In this document: positions 46,152 through 57,640 of the stretch, in pieces
Layout of the letters: the number at the start of each line of letters is the position of its first letter
Numbering within the stretch: the stretch's first letter is position 1
Assembly (NCBI GenBank): GCA_010015675.1
Contig: ML976977.1
Span: 275,102 to 335,695 of the forward strand
Origin: Byssothecium circinans
Lineage: Eukaryota > Ascomycota > Dothideomycetes > Pleosporales > Massarinaceae
Length of the DNA: 60,594 bases
Direction of reading: 5' to 3'
The notes under the pieces: model-generated
Seen by the model: only the letters and a program-made list of their open reading frames with translations
What the model was told of the DNA's origin: nothing
The model's database searches: none
Position numbers and translations under genes: made by a program

Positions 46152-46541
46152 GGTGCCAGATAGATGGAGCGGGGAACTCTGGCATCAAGATCTCGGCGGG
46201 CAGACGTGGTGGTGGCGCCCACTGCCCAGGTGGTTGGTTTAAGCCACGCGCCACAGATGGGGCTTGAGGCGTGCGCACCCGTACCAGTGCACATCAACTG
46301 CCAAATCTGTCGCAGGCCGTCGTCGATGTGGGACCCCTGAACAATCGACGTGAAGGCCGCCGGGAGCCTCACCTCGCCCGCTCCCCGCAACACGCCCGCA
46401 ATCGCCTTTCTCTGCCCGCGCCTCGTCGACACTGCTGCTGTTTTCTTGCGAATTGGGCGCTAATCTACCCTTGACAGCAGCCGTGTAGTCTGTTTGGACG
46501 CGCCCAGTCTCCCAAGCAGCGGACCCTCGAGCGCATTGCCC

Positions 46542-49500
46542 ATGGCATCTACGTATGCACTTCCGCTGAATCCGGCAGCCCAGACACACAGCCATGGACG
46601 CTCGCAATCGCACTACTCGACCGAACCCTGGAGCGGCACAATGAGCGACTCGTCCCCTGTGAGACAGAACGGTGCTGCGGGCGGTCACCGGCACCACAGG
46701 TCTGAGATGAACGGGCAATTGCATCCTCAGCATCTGTCGCCGTACGGCCATGCCCACAATATTTCACACGACCACGCGCATGATCATAATCACTCCCACT
46801 CGCGATCGACCGACTCGACGTACACGTTGAAGCCGTTCATGGGTGGCGGAAGGCCTAAGGGCAGGGCGCGGGGAGAGTCAGACCTGGGAAGGCCAAACCC
46901 ACGGAAGAATATGCCTGCAAACTTTGGCTTCTCGCCAATTCAAGAGACGCCGCCGCAGATTCCATCTTCGTAGGCACATTTCATTCCGAAGTGGGGTTTA
47001 TGCTAACACAGAGTAGATCATGGCTTGAACTCCCAGAAGCCCTCACAGCGCTCCTCATACCGCTACCCTTTCTATTTGCATCGTTGGCATACCCGAGTGT
47101 AGTCGCTCAAGCTCGAAGACTCCCTATCTCGCCGCTGGAAATCGTTGCGAATGCCGATACCCTCAGCTCCCACAGTACATCAAATGGGGGCCAGTTCCTC
47201 CACACTTGTACACTGTCTTCGACCACGCTCCTCCTTGTCGGAATCGTAGCGAAGATGAGGTCCTCCTTGGAACCTTTGGACAGGCGGAAAGCTGCGCAGA
47301 CCGGAGCTCGCCCACATGATACCCTGTTAAGTGTCAACTCACTGTGGCGCATGTTCACGAATGCGCTCAGCGTGGTGCTCCCATTTTACGCAACAATGCA
47401 ACTTGGAGGAGCGAGGACAGCGCTGATTTTACTGGCCGCGACAACAGGTGGATTAGGCGGATTCGATCAGGGCCCGGGGAAGCATAGCGCTCTGGACAAC
47501 ACAAAACGGACATTCCGCACCCGGAAGTGGACTTGGGGTGCCATTCTCCTTGTGGCAATCGCAGACATGTTTACTTCTGTGGATGTGATTGGCACCCTCT
47601 TCGGATATCTAGCTCTTGCGACCTCGATAGCTGCCATTCCTCTGCCATTACCGACTGCAGGGTGGTTCTTGATGACGAAGCCAGGGGCTCAGACCGGGTG
47701 GAACTCGCAAGGCTCCGCTCGAGCTTCACTCCCGAAACCCTCCTCACCCCTCGTGAACTCATCTCACGATACCTTACTGACCCTAGCATCTGGTCTGGTG
47801 CTTACACTGATAGCTGTGGTGTATTCCAGCGTCGTTGCTTCATCTCCTTCTCTTTCACACTTTTCGATCATATTTTCCACTTTGTCTGTTGCATCAGCGA
47901 CGGCGCTTGTATATTTTGCACTTCCTTCTGCTCTACGAAGTCAAAAGAAAGCTGGTCTTGCATTAGGCGGCATTTTGGCTGCTGCATGTGGCGTTTGGGA
48001 GCATTCCGATTCATGGCAGGCGTGGTGTTTCTTCCCCTTGACTTGCGCTCTGATCTTCGGAGCAATCACTTTCGATACGCGTTCTTCAGCAACCTCTCGT
48101 CCGCATTCGCATGGTCACCCACACTCCAGTCATGCTCATGATCACGATCACCACCTTCATGGAAACCATTCCAAGCTATCAGCATTTCTCATTTCGCAAT
48201 GCACGCCAGGCTCGATCATGCATAGCATCCTGATCGAGAGAGACTCCCGCCGCATTGCCTACTTTGGCGTGTAAGTTACCGATTCTAGACTCATCTTTGT
48301 ATATCAGACTGACACAGATAGCCTCAATCTTTCGTTCATGATGGTTCAATTCTTCTACGGTTTCGTCACCGGATCTTTAGGTCTGCTGACGGACAGTATC
48401 CACATGTTGTTTGACTGTGCAGGTCTTGCTGTTGGCTTGGCAGCTGCAGTCATGAGCAAGTGGAGACCCAATGTTCGGTTTCCTTACGGCTATGGCAAGG
48501 TAGATACGCTGTCTGGATTTGCCAACGGCGTCTTCCTCTTGTAAGTAAAACCCTCGCTTCTCAGAGAGCGCTTCTAACGCTGTCCCAGGCTCGTCAGTGT
48601 GGAGATTATCTTTGACGCTTTTGAGAGACTATGGGAAGGGGTTGAGCTCAACCGTCTCAACGAGCTCCTGATCGTCAGTATCCTTGGTTTCTTGGTCAAT
48701 ATTGTGGGGCTTACGGCTTTCGGACATGCCCATCATGGCCACGGGCATTCGCATGACCAGTAAGTTGCTCCGATGGAATCGCTGAATAATAAAGCTTACG
48801 TGTATGAATAGTGATCACGGTGACCACGGACACGCACATGGCCATTCTCATGACAATGAGAACATGCAGGGCATCTTTCTCCACATTCTCGCCGATGCAC
48901 TGGGCTCTGTAGCCGTCATCATTTCGACGCTTCTCACGAAGTACTATGGGTGGTCTGGATGGGATCCGATTGCGTCGTGCATCATCGCGATTCTAATCTT
49001 CGCCTCCGCGATTCCGCTTGTTAAGAGTTCCGGTATGCGTCTGATGCTGTCTTTGCCTGCAGATGTCGAGTATGGCCTTCGAAACACACTGCAAGAGCTG
49101 AGCTCTCTTCGTGGTGTGGTCGCTTATGCAGTTCCGAAGTTTTGGCTTGAGGATGAGGGTGCTGCACATGCAGAAGTGCATGCTAAAGAGCATGGAGAGT
49201 GCGATCACGACCACGAGCATGATCATGATCATGGTAGCCACTTGCATGGCCATGAGCACTCTCATTCTGGACACAGCCATAGTCATTCCCACGATCACAC
49301 CGGACACAGCCATTCCAACTCGCATTCGCATAGTCATGACCATGGCGGTCACTCGCATGATCACTCAGACCATGACCACGACCATCCTACTCGGCAACCG
49401 AGGATTCTAGGTGTCATTCACATCATTGCGTCCCCGATAGCGGATCTGGAAGACGTCCGAGAACGAGCTACCCAATTCCTGAAGGGTCGTGGTATGGATG

Positions 49501-49568
49501 TTGTCGTACATGTGGAGAGGGAGGGCGACCGTTGCTGGTGCGGTGGCGGAGGAAGTAAGACAAGCTAG
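46542..49568 (+). CDS. MSC2: Zinc transporter of the cation diffusion facilitator family (MSC2/ZnT5-like)
   Basis: Five exons, 46542-46969, 47017-48270, 48322-48540, 48589-48759 and 48812-49568, give 942 aa. Introns are 46-52 bp. Residues 1-140 are His-rich and disordered. A membrane part of several helices follows (from ALTALLIPLPFLFASLAY on), as in the long ZnT5/Msc2 class. The CDF core begins around FFYGFVTGSLGLLTDSIHML, with the HxxxD zinc site (DSIHMLFD), and continues to HILADALGSVAVIISTLLTK with the second HxxxD (HILAD). A His-rich loop lies between core helices (HHGHGHSHDHDHGDHGHAHG). A second, longer one sits in the C-terminal domain. Msc2 works in the ER/secretory pathway and loads zinc into its lumen. 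The start was chosen at 46542 because upstream frame positions lack an ATG. Confidence 0.92.
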
Positions 49569-49943
49569 GGGCTGTCTGGTTGCGATATGAATGTTTATCA
49601 TGCTACTTTTTTCCTTTGCAATTCTCTTGTGAATATTAGGCATAGCACTGAAAGGTTGGTCAGATTTAGATAACTGCATGTACAATACGCTAGCTTATGA
49701 AACCGTCTCAAGATAAAACCTATCATGTAGTGAATGCACCGTAATAGCCCTCCAAACAACCCCGTCCACTGTCGACGTCAAGCTCCTGCCTCGAGTCAGG
49801 AGTGTGTGTAAACGTCGGCGCATGACTCGCGCTAGTACAAAACCTCAACGCTAAGCGACCATCGCGACTTCCTTTCTCAACACAAACATGACTGTCCAAC
49901 ATCGCATCTGGAGACCATTGAATGATAACCGGACAATACAAAA
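49569..49943. other. Intergenic region between MSC2 and the TFIIIC gene
   Basis: No gene supported. It holds the MSC2 3' end and the TFIIIC subunit promoter in 375 bases. Confidence 0.5.
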
Positions 49944-52622
49944 ATGTCACACGTGACTGATTTGAGGGTATGGCCATGTACATTTGAAGCCATCGACTGG
50001 TCTCACGATGGAATCATTGCGCTTGCGGCGGAAGAGAGCGTAGAGCTACTTGTAAGCCATGTCGCACTTGCCAATTAGGCTACGGGCACCTCAAAGATTT
50101 ATCGTCGTATCTAAGCGGTCACTAATTGTCTGTATAGTTTCCAAATGCCGACATCAACGATACAGAGCAGAAGGACGTTTCGTGGCAGCACATGCCCCTC
50201 CCTGTCCCGTGGTTCTCAACGGATGAGCTTCCAGATAAGGAACCTGCACCTGTACCTAGCTATTCCATCGGCGAGGAGATCTCGACAAGTCTTCCCATTA
50301 GTATAGCTTGGTCGCCACCTGGACTCGCAAAGCATCGACGATGTGCTCTTGGTGCGCTCACATCTAGCTTAGTGCTCTCATTGTGGTCATCAAATGGTAA
50401 ACCGCACGACCCGGCCAGCTGGAGCCGAAGAATCATCATAAACAATGCCCTTGCGGAATATTTTATTCCTGAAGACGATGACGCAGATGGTCCCGCAGCT
50501 GAGGAAAGCGTTTTGACGTCAAAGAATGTCGAGAAGGCGCGGTTACGGACGCGTGTTCGAGCATTTGCTTGGGCGCATGGTTTACCTAGTGCTGAGTCTT
50601 CTGGAATCGTTGGTACGCAGGTCAAATGGGGTCAATATATCCTCGCCGTGGCGAATGACGACAACCAAATCAGCTTCGTCATTGTCGAATCGCCAACCTC
50701 AACATTTGGAGCCGAAGATGAGTGGACCGCCGATGTATTGAACCATTTCACCATCACTCCGGACTCCGAAAGCATCTTCTTAGCCCCCGGCACATTCGAC
50801 GATGTCATGAAGCAGCAGCGGCACGTCTCACATATCGCGTGGAGTCCATGGACGATCCGAGGTGAATGGTACCATTCTGTGCTAGTGTATGTTACGAACG
50901 ATGATGTGAGAGCACGGCTCATCACCTACAAGCATGACACCATAGGCTTAGGTGATGAGATTGTGTATCCCGACATCAACTTACGCTGCAGGGGTCCACT
51001 GAAGTGGTCTCCGAAGATTCGCGATGACGACAAATTTGAACTAGCCCTTTTCGGACACGATGGGCTCACTGTACTTACTGTGTCGGCCACATACGCTACA
51101 ATTATAGACCGGAAAGAGCACGACCTGGACGATCGATGGGATGATATCTCGGGAGCTGTGTGGGACCACTCTGACAAAGATCGATCTCGCCTACATTTCA
51201 GCTCGGTGACTTCGACCATGAGTTCCCCGACGGCAGCAGTCAGTTTGTTAGCCGAGAAGTTGGCCGCTCTCCCGTCACCGGGATGGCGCGAACAGATAAG
51301 CGATAGCCAAGCCCTCTTCAGTGCGCAGAACGATCTCAAAGGCAACGTCAAGTCCAAAGTCTGGGGCTTGTGTGGGTCACCTCTGGGAGATTTTGTTGCG
51401 GCGTGCCACACGGTACATCCTTCAGACATGCTTGAATACGGACCTCCGAGAGATCGACACTGTACAATTGCGGTTAATAGCTTCAAGAGCTACAGTCAGA
51501 TTGCGGCTTTGGAGCTCCCGGTGAAGAATGTGTCTGCTGAGGGGATTACATTTACAGTTAGGAAATGGCTTGAGAATACAGTCGAGTCTTCGAAACAGAT
51601 GCCTGCATTCCAAGAACAGGTGCTGGAGAAGTTGATGACGACCTATGGGCCCATTAGCGAGGCTCATTCCAGCGACAGCGCCATGAATTCTTATAAATCG
51701 GACAGCCTGGCGGAGCTCACGGCAGAGTTCAAACAGTGAGTGACAGAGTTAGATATATCTTCGAAACAACTCTATCAAGAGCCCACATGTCAAAATTCCA
51801 CACTAACCAATGACCAACAGGAACGTCTTCCTCCACCCTAACACGGTCAACGACCGCTACACAATCCTAACAAACCGCGTCTGCGACCCCACGACATCCA
51901 ACGCCCTCTCAAAAACCCTCATAGCCTACCGCCTCGCTAACGCCACCACACAACTACCTGCCAACTTCTCTCGCGCCTCTCACTTCTCTCTCTCGATCCT
52001 CTCTTTACACCGGGAACTCATCGCTCTCGTCAACACCGTCATAAATCCAGACCAAGACCTATCCTCTTCTATCGCTCCAATCAGTGGCGGGGTCATCGAT
52101 ACCTGTGACTTTTGCAACGCGGTTATTCCATTTGAAGATTTGGATGTGGCGAGGTGTAAGAATGGCCATGAGTTTCCCAGATGTGGATTGAGCTTCGTGT
52201 CCATTCAAGCGCCGAGGATAACGAAAAACTGTACGATTTGCGGCATGCTGTTTTTGAGTGAGGAGTTTGTGGATGCACAGGAGCAGGGGAGCAGACCCTC
52301 GAGCCCTGGTGGTGGAAATAAGGTGTCAAACCAGCAAAATGGAAGTAGGAAGATGGAGGTCGAGACCAGGCAGTCAGTGACCGGAAACCATCCGGTTGAA
52401 ACGACAAGCGAGCAAGAGCAGCAGCAAAGTAAGGGCAACGAGAAAGAGAAAGAGACGGAAGTAGAGGACATTGTCGAGACCACTGAACCACATGATGTGG
52501 AGATGATGGATACCCAAGGTAGTGATGGAGAAGAACACGACGAGCTACTAGTGTCATTAGCTAGGTTACTGTTCCTATCCTGCGATGCGTGCATCTACTG
52601 CGGTGGCAAGTATGAGGGATGA
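49944..52622 (+). CDS. RNA polymerase III factor TFIIIC subunit with zinc-finger C-terminus
   Basis: Three exons, 49944-50051, 50138-51735 and 51821-52622, give 835 aa; introns are 86 and 85 bp. The first exon is short and easy to miss; it supplies IDWSHDGIIALAAEESVELL, which matches the start of the TFIIIC delta/90-kDa subunit beta-propeller. Further propeller parts are ISIAWSPPGLAKHRRCALGA, HVSHIAWSPW and KVWGLCGSPLGDFVAACHTV. The C-terminal zinc-binding domain has CDFCNAVIPFEDLDVARCKN with GHEFPRCGLSF, then CTICGMLFL and CDACIYCGGKY. An acidic disordered insert of about 95 residues separates the third and fourth Cys pairs. This subunit acts in promoter recognition at tRNA and 5S genes. Confidence 0.88.
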
Positions 52623-53194
52623 TAAGCCGGACCGCGGACAGGAATGTCATTCCTGTGCACTTTCTTCTTATCATCTATGTTAGAGCTAAGACGCAAGTCA
52701 AAATCTTGTTTTGTCTCTTATCATTGTAGCTTGTACAGTACATGCACACTATATGCGCTTCAAATCCTTCTCGCCAAGACTGAGGCTAAAGCATAAGTCA
52801 TGCTGCAACGATGCAACATGTGGCGGGTGAAGGCATCAGTGATGTATTAGCAAAGCCTGGCAATTACATGGGGATACGACCTTTATCAACTCCGGCACTG
52901 ACGTCCGCACTTGCGATCATTGAGTAGCACGCCAAAGCTAGCAAGAAAGTCCAAGAGCAACTTATGTAGAAAAGCCATACTTGTTTTATACTAACCTTCT
53001 TAGGATGTGTGAATTAACCACGACCTCCTTCGCATGTAGTCACATCAAATCCCGAAATATACTAGACAGACACAAGTAATCCTAGGGCGGGGTGGATGAC
53101 TTCAGCCAGCTGACTAATCATTAAGTGAAGTCAATGGGCTCCGTGGGCGATATATCTCAAACTCTGCTCACCACAAACCATCTTACCCGTACAC
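52623..53194. other. Intergenic region
   Basis: No gene supported. It lies downstream of the TFIIIC gene and upstream of a small two-exon gene. Confidence 0.45.
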
Positions 53195-53584
53195 ATGAAT
53201 GCTCGGACCCAAGAACCACGCCAAGCGGAGGCTGTTCGGATCTGCTTCCGCTTCAAACCTCAGGATATCCCAGGCGAGCCAGGCGCCCGCTCCGTGACTG
53301 TTGCCAATGCCTTCATGGAGCCGAACTTTCAAAGGGAGTTCAACTGGGAAAAGGACTATATCTATACACCAGCAGGTATAGACGACGGAACAACGAGAGG
53401 ACTTTTCATGTTTCTTAACTTTGCTCTGCTACAAAGTCGCTGCAGGAACCCCAATGTGTAATATTTTTTCTTCTGAAACCTATGTACTAGCTAACATATA
53501 GATAGGACATTTGAGAAGACTCAATTCAATGGAGTACGCAATTATTCGGGCATGTTTCCATGGGGCGGTCGTGACATGAGGTAG
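53195..53584 (+). CDS. Small unknown two-exon gene (113 aa)
   Basis: Exons 53195-53457 and 53506-53584 flank a 48-bp intron with a GTAATA donor, a CTAAC branch and a TAG acceptor. The spliced frame ends at a TAG at 53582-53584. The product begins MNARTQEPRQAEAVRICFRF and contains GARSVTVANAFMEPNFQREF, EKDYIYTPAGIDDGTTRGLF, then MFLNFALLQSRC and a short tail ending in MFPWGGRDMR. Composition is protein-like and the intron is regular, but I know no family. Use of this ATG is a guess; there may be additional exons upstream or downstream. Confidence 0.48.
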
Positions 53585-54089
53585 CTAGAAAAGGGCAACT
53601 GTACACCTTGTACGCCACGCTAGTCCAAGGTGTGGAGGAAGTCTAGCGCTACTGCGTTATCAGCGGCATACATGATTATTAAGAAGGCTTCGGAGTGCTA
53701 CCTGGCCTGGTCTATTGGGTGGCAATAGCGTTCTGTCAAGATCAGTCCTAGCGCTGCGCTGGATTACAGAATCCTCACTAGCTTCCACGAGCGAACCTAA
53801 GACGGGCGGCGTGAATGAAGGACTTGTATGTGAGAATTTATGGCTAACGATTGTCTTTGTGGTGTTGCTGGACTATCGTTGGTTATTAGTGCCAGAGTCG
53901 GGGTTCGGATCATGTCGCAAAAACTGGGCGGTACGAGCGAGTGGCAGAATCTGCAATTTTGAGTCTATTGTACACTGAAATATATGGGTATCATCTGAAC
54001 AAAAACCACGCGACCATTTTTCCCCATCTCAAAACTGGGGTTCCGAAACAAAGCAAGCGTTCAGGACCCCTCCTCATCGTCATCTACAT
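53585..54089. other. Intergenic region
   Basis: No gene supported; an open frame at 53715-53978 on the plus strand has no family content. It lies between the small gene and the 3' end of PRP2. Confidence 0.4.
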
Positions 54090-56585
54090 TCATCTCCCAT
54101 CAATCCCGGTTTTCCCTTTCCCCTTCGGCATCTTCTTGTCCCCTCCCAACTTCTCGATATCCTTTTGCTTGTGAGCTTGAGGCGCCATTTCCGAAAGCCA
54201 CTCTGGAAGTATAGGAATGATCTGTCTGGCGTACTCCTTAGACGTATACAACAGTTCGTAGTAGATAATGAACCGGGGCGGGTTGCTCTTCAATGCAGAG
54301 CTGGGATGCAGATAGACGGTCTGGTTGCCGGACTTGATCGTTCGATAAGACTGTCCACTGCGATCTAGCCTTGCCGACTGGTTGAAGAAGCCAGCTACGA
54401 AAGCTTTCCTGATACGAACGTGATCTGTGGTCCCACAAGAAGAGACCTCGACTTGAATGCGCTCGCAAAGCTTTTCGAGCTGATCGCGAACATCGCGAGC
54501 GCGAGTCAGAGATCGCTGTTGGAGGAAAGATTCACGAGCCCACATTGGACTGAACTCTGCAGATTCCCAAGCTGTGAAAACGTTTAAGAGCGTGAGGAAG
54601 TCACCCCCTTCCTTGGACTCAAAATTGGATCTCGCAACATCAGCAGCAGTACGATTCTCGCGAGGCTTGATGAAGAGATTATTCGACTCTCCGAGCATAC
54701 TGGCGATAATGAGAACTTCGTGAACGCACCCAAGGTCATTTGCGGCGAGGATGGTCCGGGCGAGTTGTACATCAATAGGCAGTTCTGCGAGCTTCCTGCC
54801 TATAGATGTGAGAACGCCAGTGTCATTGAGTGCGCCGAGCGCGTAAAGATTCTCCAATGCCAGGCAGAGAGCCTCTGGACTCGGCGGATCGAGCAGGTCA
54901 AATTCGAGGAGATTTTCAACTCCTAATGACTTCAACAAAAGGACCGTGGATATCAGATTAGACCGCTGAATCTCTGGAAGGGGTGATTCTTCCATCTCGT
55001 TGTAGTAACTAAATTTGGTGTACAAACGGAACGCTTTCCCTTTACGCGAACGTCCCGCCCTTCCGGATCGTTGTTCGGCGTTGGCGCGAGAAATGGTTTG
55101 GGTTTGTAAGGAAGACATACCAGTCTGGGCGCTGTACGTCATCTCCTTGCTGAACCCACAGTCTATCACGTAGACAATACCATCGATAGTGAGTGAAGTC
55201 TCAGCAATGTTTGTAGCAATAACACATTTGCGAGCTCCAGTAGGTGCTGGTTCGAAGATCTTGTTCTGTAATTCTGTTGGCATCGTTGAATAAATAGGAC
55301 ATATGACAAGTTCGGGGACTCGTGAGCCAAGCTTCCGGCGTGTGTCCTCTAGAATTTGCTGGCATGAGTCAATTTCTTCCTGTCCGGTGAGGAAGACCAG
55401 GATATCTCCTGGGTCCTGGGTGAGGTGTATTTGCCAAATGGTGGCTATAGCTCCCTGTTGATAATTGGCCTCGGGATTTTGCGTCCAATGCACCTCACAA
55501 CCGAATGTTCTGCCCTCGACGAAAAACACAGGAGACCCATCCATGTACTTGGACATCTTCTCAGCGTCAATGGTGGCGGAAGAGATGATGCATTTGAGAT
55601 CAGTGCGTGCCCGTAAAAGATCCTTGAGGATGGCCATTATGATATCTCCATTTGTGCTCCTCTCATGGGCTTCGTCGAGAATGATACAAGAGTAGGCGGA
55701 TAAGGTCGGATCAGCAATCAATTGCCGGAGAAGTATACCTTCGGTCAAGAAATGGATCCGAGTTGCTGGAGACGTCTTGTCTTCAAATCTGATCTGATAC
55801 CCGACGAGATCCCCTAATCGAACGTGCATTTCCTCGGCTACTCGTGCAGCTGTTGACATGGCAGCCACACGTCTCGGTTGTGTAATACATATGGAGCGGC
55901 CGTCCTTGCAGTACCCTGCTTCATAGAGGTACTGTACAAGTTGAGTAGTTTTTCCCGAACCTGTTTGACCAACCACGATAAGGGCGGGATGATCCGCTAT
56001 TGCCTCCAATAGCTGGTCCCTGTACTTAAAGATGGGCAAAGATTTCTTCACCTCCTCAATAGATCTCGCCTTTTGCTCTGCGACTTCGAGCATCGACTCA
56101 AGCCTTCGCTTGTCTGGATCCAATACACTAACATCCGTGGTGAACTTCACAGCTTGTTCTTGATCGAAGACGAACTCATAATCAGTCTCGTTCACACGCT
56201 CAGGGCGCTGCACTTGTGCACCCTTGGCGCGTGCCGTGACCTCATCCTCCCATAGCTGAACCTCGGATTTGTATGCGGATGCGTCCTTCTGCTTCTTGGA
56301 AGTGAGAACCTCGAGTTTGGAACCATCACTATCCGGGAGTATGTACCCTTCTCTCCCGTCATCTATGTTGAGACGCTGTTCGGCGATCTTGAGAAGCTCT
56401 CGATTGCGGGCGAACTCGGCGAGCTCACGTTTGCTCAACCGGGGGTTACTTCGTTCTTCTTCAGCTTCCTCCTGCACTTGTTTCCTCAGCTCCGCGAGTT
56501 TGAGCTCCTGCCTTTTCTCGAGGTAGGCTTGCCGGGAACGAAGGCGGATGGAGTCGACATCCTCGGGGTTTGGTCGTTTAGACAT
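54090..56585 (-). CDS. PRP2: Pre-mRNA splicing DEAH-box RNA helicase (Prp2/DHX16-like)
   Basis: A single intronless frame of 831 aa from the ATG at 56585; the upstream open codons to 56738 have no ATG. Prp2 activates the spliceosome just before the first catalytic step. The N-terminal 180 residues are charged helices (LRSRQAYLEKRQELKLAEL, RELAEFARNRELLKIAEQRL) and a YEFVFDQEQAVKF motif characteristic of the Prp2/DHX16 branch. The helicase has the P-loop GQTGSGKTT near 206-214, TQPRRVAAMS, DEAH at about 304-307, SAT near 336-338, TNIAETSLTIDGIVYVIDCG and QRSGRAGRSRKGKAFRLY. Winged-helix, ratchet and OB-fold regions follow, with IRKAFVAGFFNQSARLDRSG and YLHPSSALKSNPPRFIIYYE. The N-terminus is shorter than in human DHX16 (over 1000 aa). 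Confidence 0.93.
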   Translation of the reverse strand: MSKRPNPEDVDSIRLRSRQAYLEKRQELKLAELRKQVQEEAEEERSNPRLSKRELAEFARNRELLKIAEQRLNIDDGREGYILPDSDGSKLEVLTSKKQKDASAYKSEVQLWEDEVTARAKGAQVQRPERVNETDYEFVFDQEQAVKFTTDVSVLDPDKRRLESMLEVAEQKARSIEEVKKSLPIFKYRDQLLEAIADHPALIVVGQTGSGKTTQLVQYLYEAGYCKDGRSICITQPRRVAAMSTAARVAEEMHVRLGDLVGYQIRFEDKTSPATRIHFLTEGILLRQLIADPTLSAYSCIILDEAHERSTNGDIIMAILKDLLRARTDLKCIISSATIDAEKMSKYMDGSPVFFVEGRTFGCEVHWTQNPEANYQQGAIATIWQIHLTQDPGDILVFLTGQEEIDSCQQILEDTRRKLGSRVPELVICPIYSTMPTELQNKIFEPAPTGARKCVIATNIAETSLTIDGIVYVIDCGFSKEMTYSAQTGMSSLQTQTISRANAEQRSGRAGRSRKGKAFRLYTKFSYYNEMEESPLPEIQRSNLISTVLLLKSLGVENLLEFDLLDPPSPEALCLALENLYALGALNDTGVLTSIGRKLAELPIDVQLARTILAANDLGCVHEVLIIASMLGESNNLFIKPRENRTAADVARSNFESKEGGDFLTLLNVFTAWESAEFSPMWARESFLQQRSLTRARDVRDQLEKLCERIQVEVSSCGTTDHVRIRKAFVAGFFNQSARLDRSGQSYRTIKSGNQTVYLHPSSALKSNPPRFIIYYELLYTSKEYARQIIPILPEWLSEMAPQAHKQKDIEKLGGDKKMPKGKGKTGIDGR

Positions 56586-57640
56586 GGCGCGGTGTATTTG
56601 ATGCGGTCGGTATGCGTGAATACTATGTGCGATAGGTGCCGGGGTGCGACAGTGAATTGGATACAGGGTCGTGTTGCTGGCTCTCGACAGCCCTCCGCAG
56701 AGGTTGGAAGGTGGCGTGGTTTGGAGCGTGGGCGCCAAGTCGAGTGCTCACGGTCGAAAATTGTGCGCAAAGCCTGCTAGACTTCTGACACTGGGATGGA
56801 CGCTGGCTCGTATGGCTGGCTCTTCAACAAACCGTGCGTGGAAGTTGGAAGGTGGCGGAAGTCGAGACGCCATGCATGGGAAAGTTTAGGTTGCGAAGCT
56901 ACCCCTGTCAAGCTAGCGCCGGCAGAACTGTTTATCCGATGTCGTCTGAAAGCTTGTCAGTCCCCCAGTTGTTCACCTTCGGCTCCCGCTTCGGTTCCCG
57001 AAAGTCGCTGCGATGGACAGTTTTTCTCATTATCTTATCTAATTTGCCTTATAGGGTATGCGATAAGTGCGCAACAATCCCTTAGTTGTTCACTTTCGGC
57101 TCCCGAAAGTCGCTGTGATGGACAGTTTTTCTTGTTATCTTATCTAATTTGCCTTATAGGGTATGCGATGGGTGTGAGAGGGTTGGCGACAATCCCTTGG
57201 TTGTTCACCTTCGGCTCCCGAAAGTCGCTGCGATCGACCATTTTCTCCATCTTATCAGATTTGCCTCATAAGGTATGCGATGGACGAATTCTTCTGCATC
57301 TTCGAGTAAATCGCTCCACATCGTTCACGGGATGGCAAGTGTGAGAACTAGGAACAAGCGGAGCCCCTGCTTAAGGACCTGCCTTGCATATGGTAAAAGA
57401 GTGGTTTGGGATGATATAGAAGTCACTGCTTCAAGGGGTTCGGGTTTCTTACCGAAAAAAAGCTATTGTTGCGAAGAGGCCTGAAGAGAAGACAAAGTCG
57501 CTAAAGAAACACTAATGTCGTGCCAGTCAGACCGCCTGACCAAATGAAGAATATTGCAATTTGTAACCCATCCTATAAATTAACGTATGCGAAAACGCAC
57601 CCGGTCGCCCTGTCTTATGTATGGCAAGATTGCTACCGGA
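56586..57640. other. PRP2 promoter and tandem-repeat region
   Basis: No gene supported. The right half contains a three-unit tandem repeat, listed separately. The segment from 56586 to about 56800 should carry the PRP2 promoter. Confidence 0.5.
56962..57286. repeat. Tandem repeat, three units of about 115 bp
   Basis: Units lie at 56962-57078, 57079-57193 and 57194-57286 (the last shortened). Each starts CCC.TAGTTGTTCAC or similar and contains TTCGGCTCCCGAAAGTCGCT, then ATCTTATCTAATTTGCCTTA and GGTATGCGAT. The TTCGG...CCGAA part can form a small hairpin. Units are about 80-90% alike by eye. No open frame runs through them. Confidence 0.88.
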
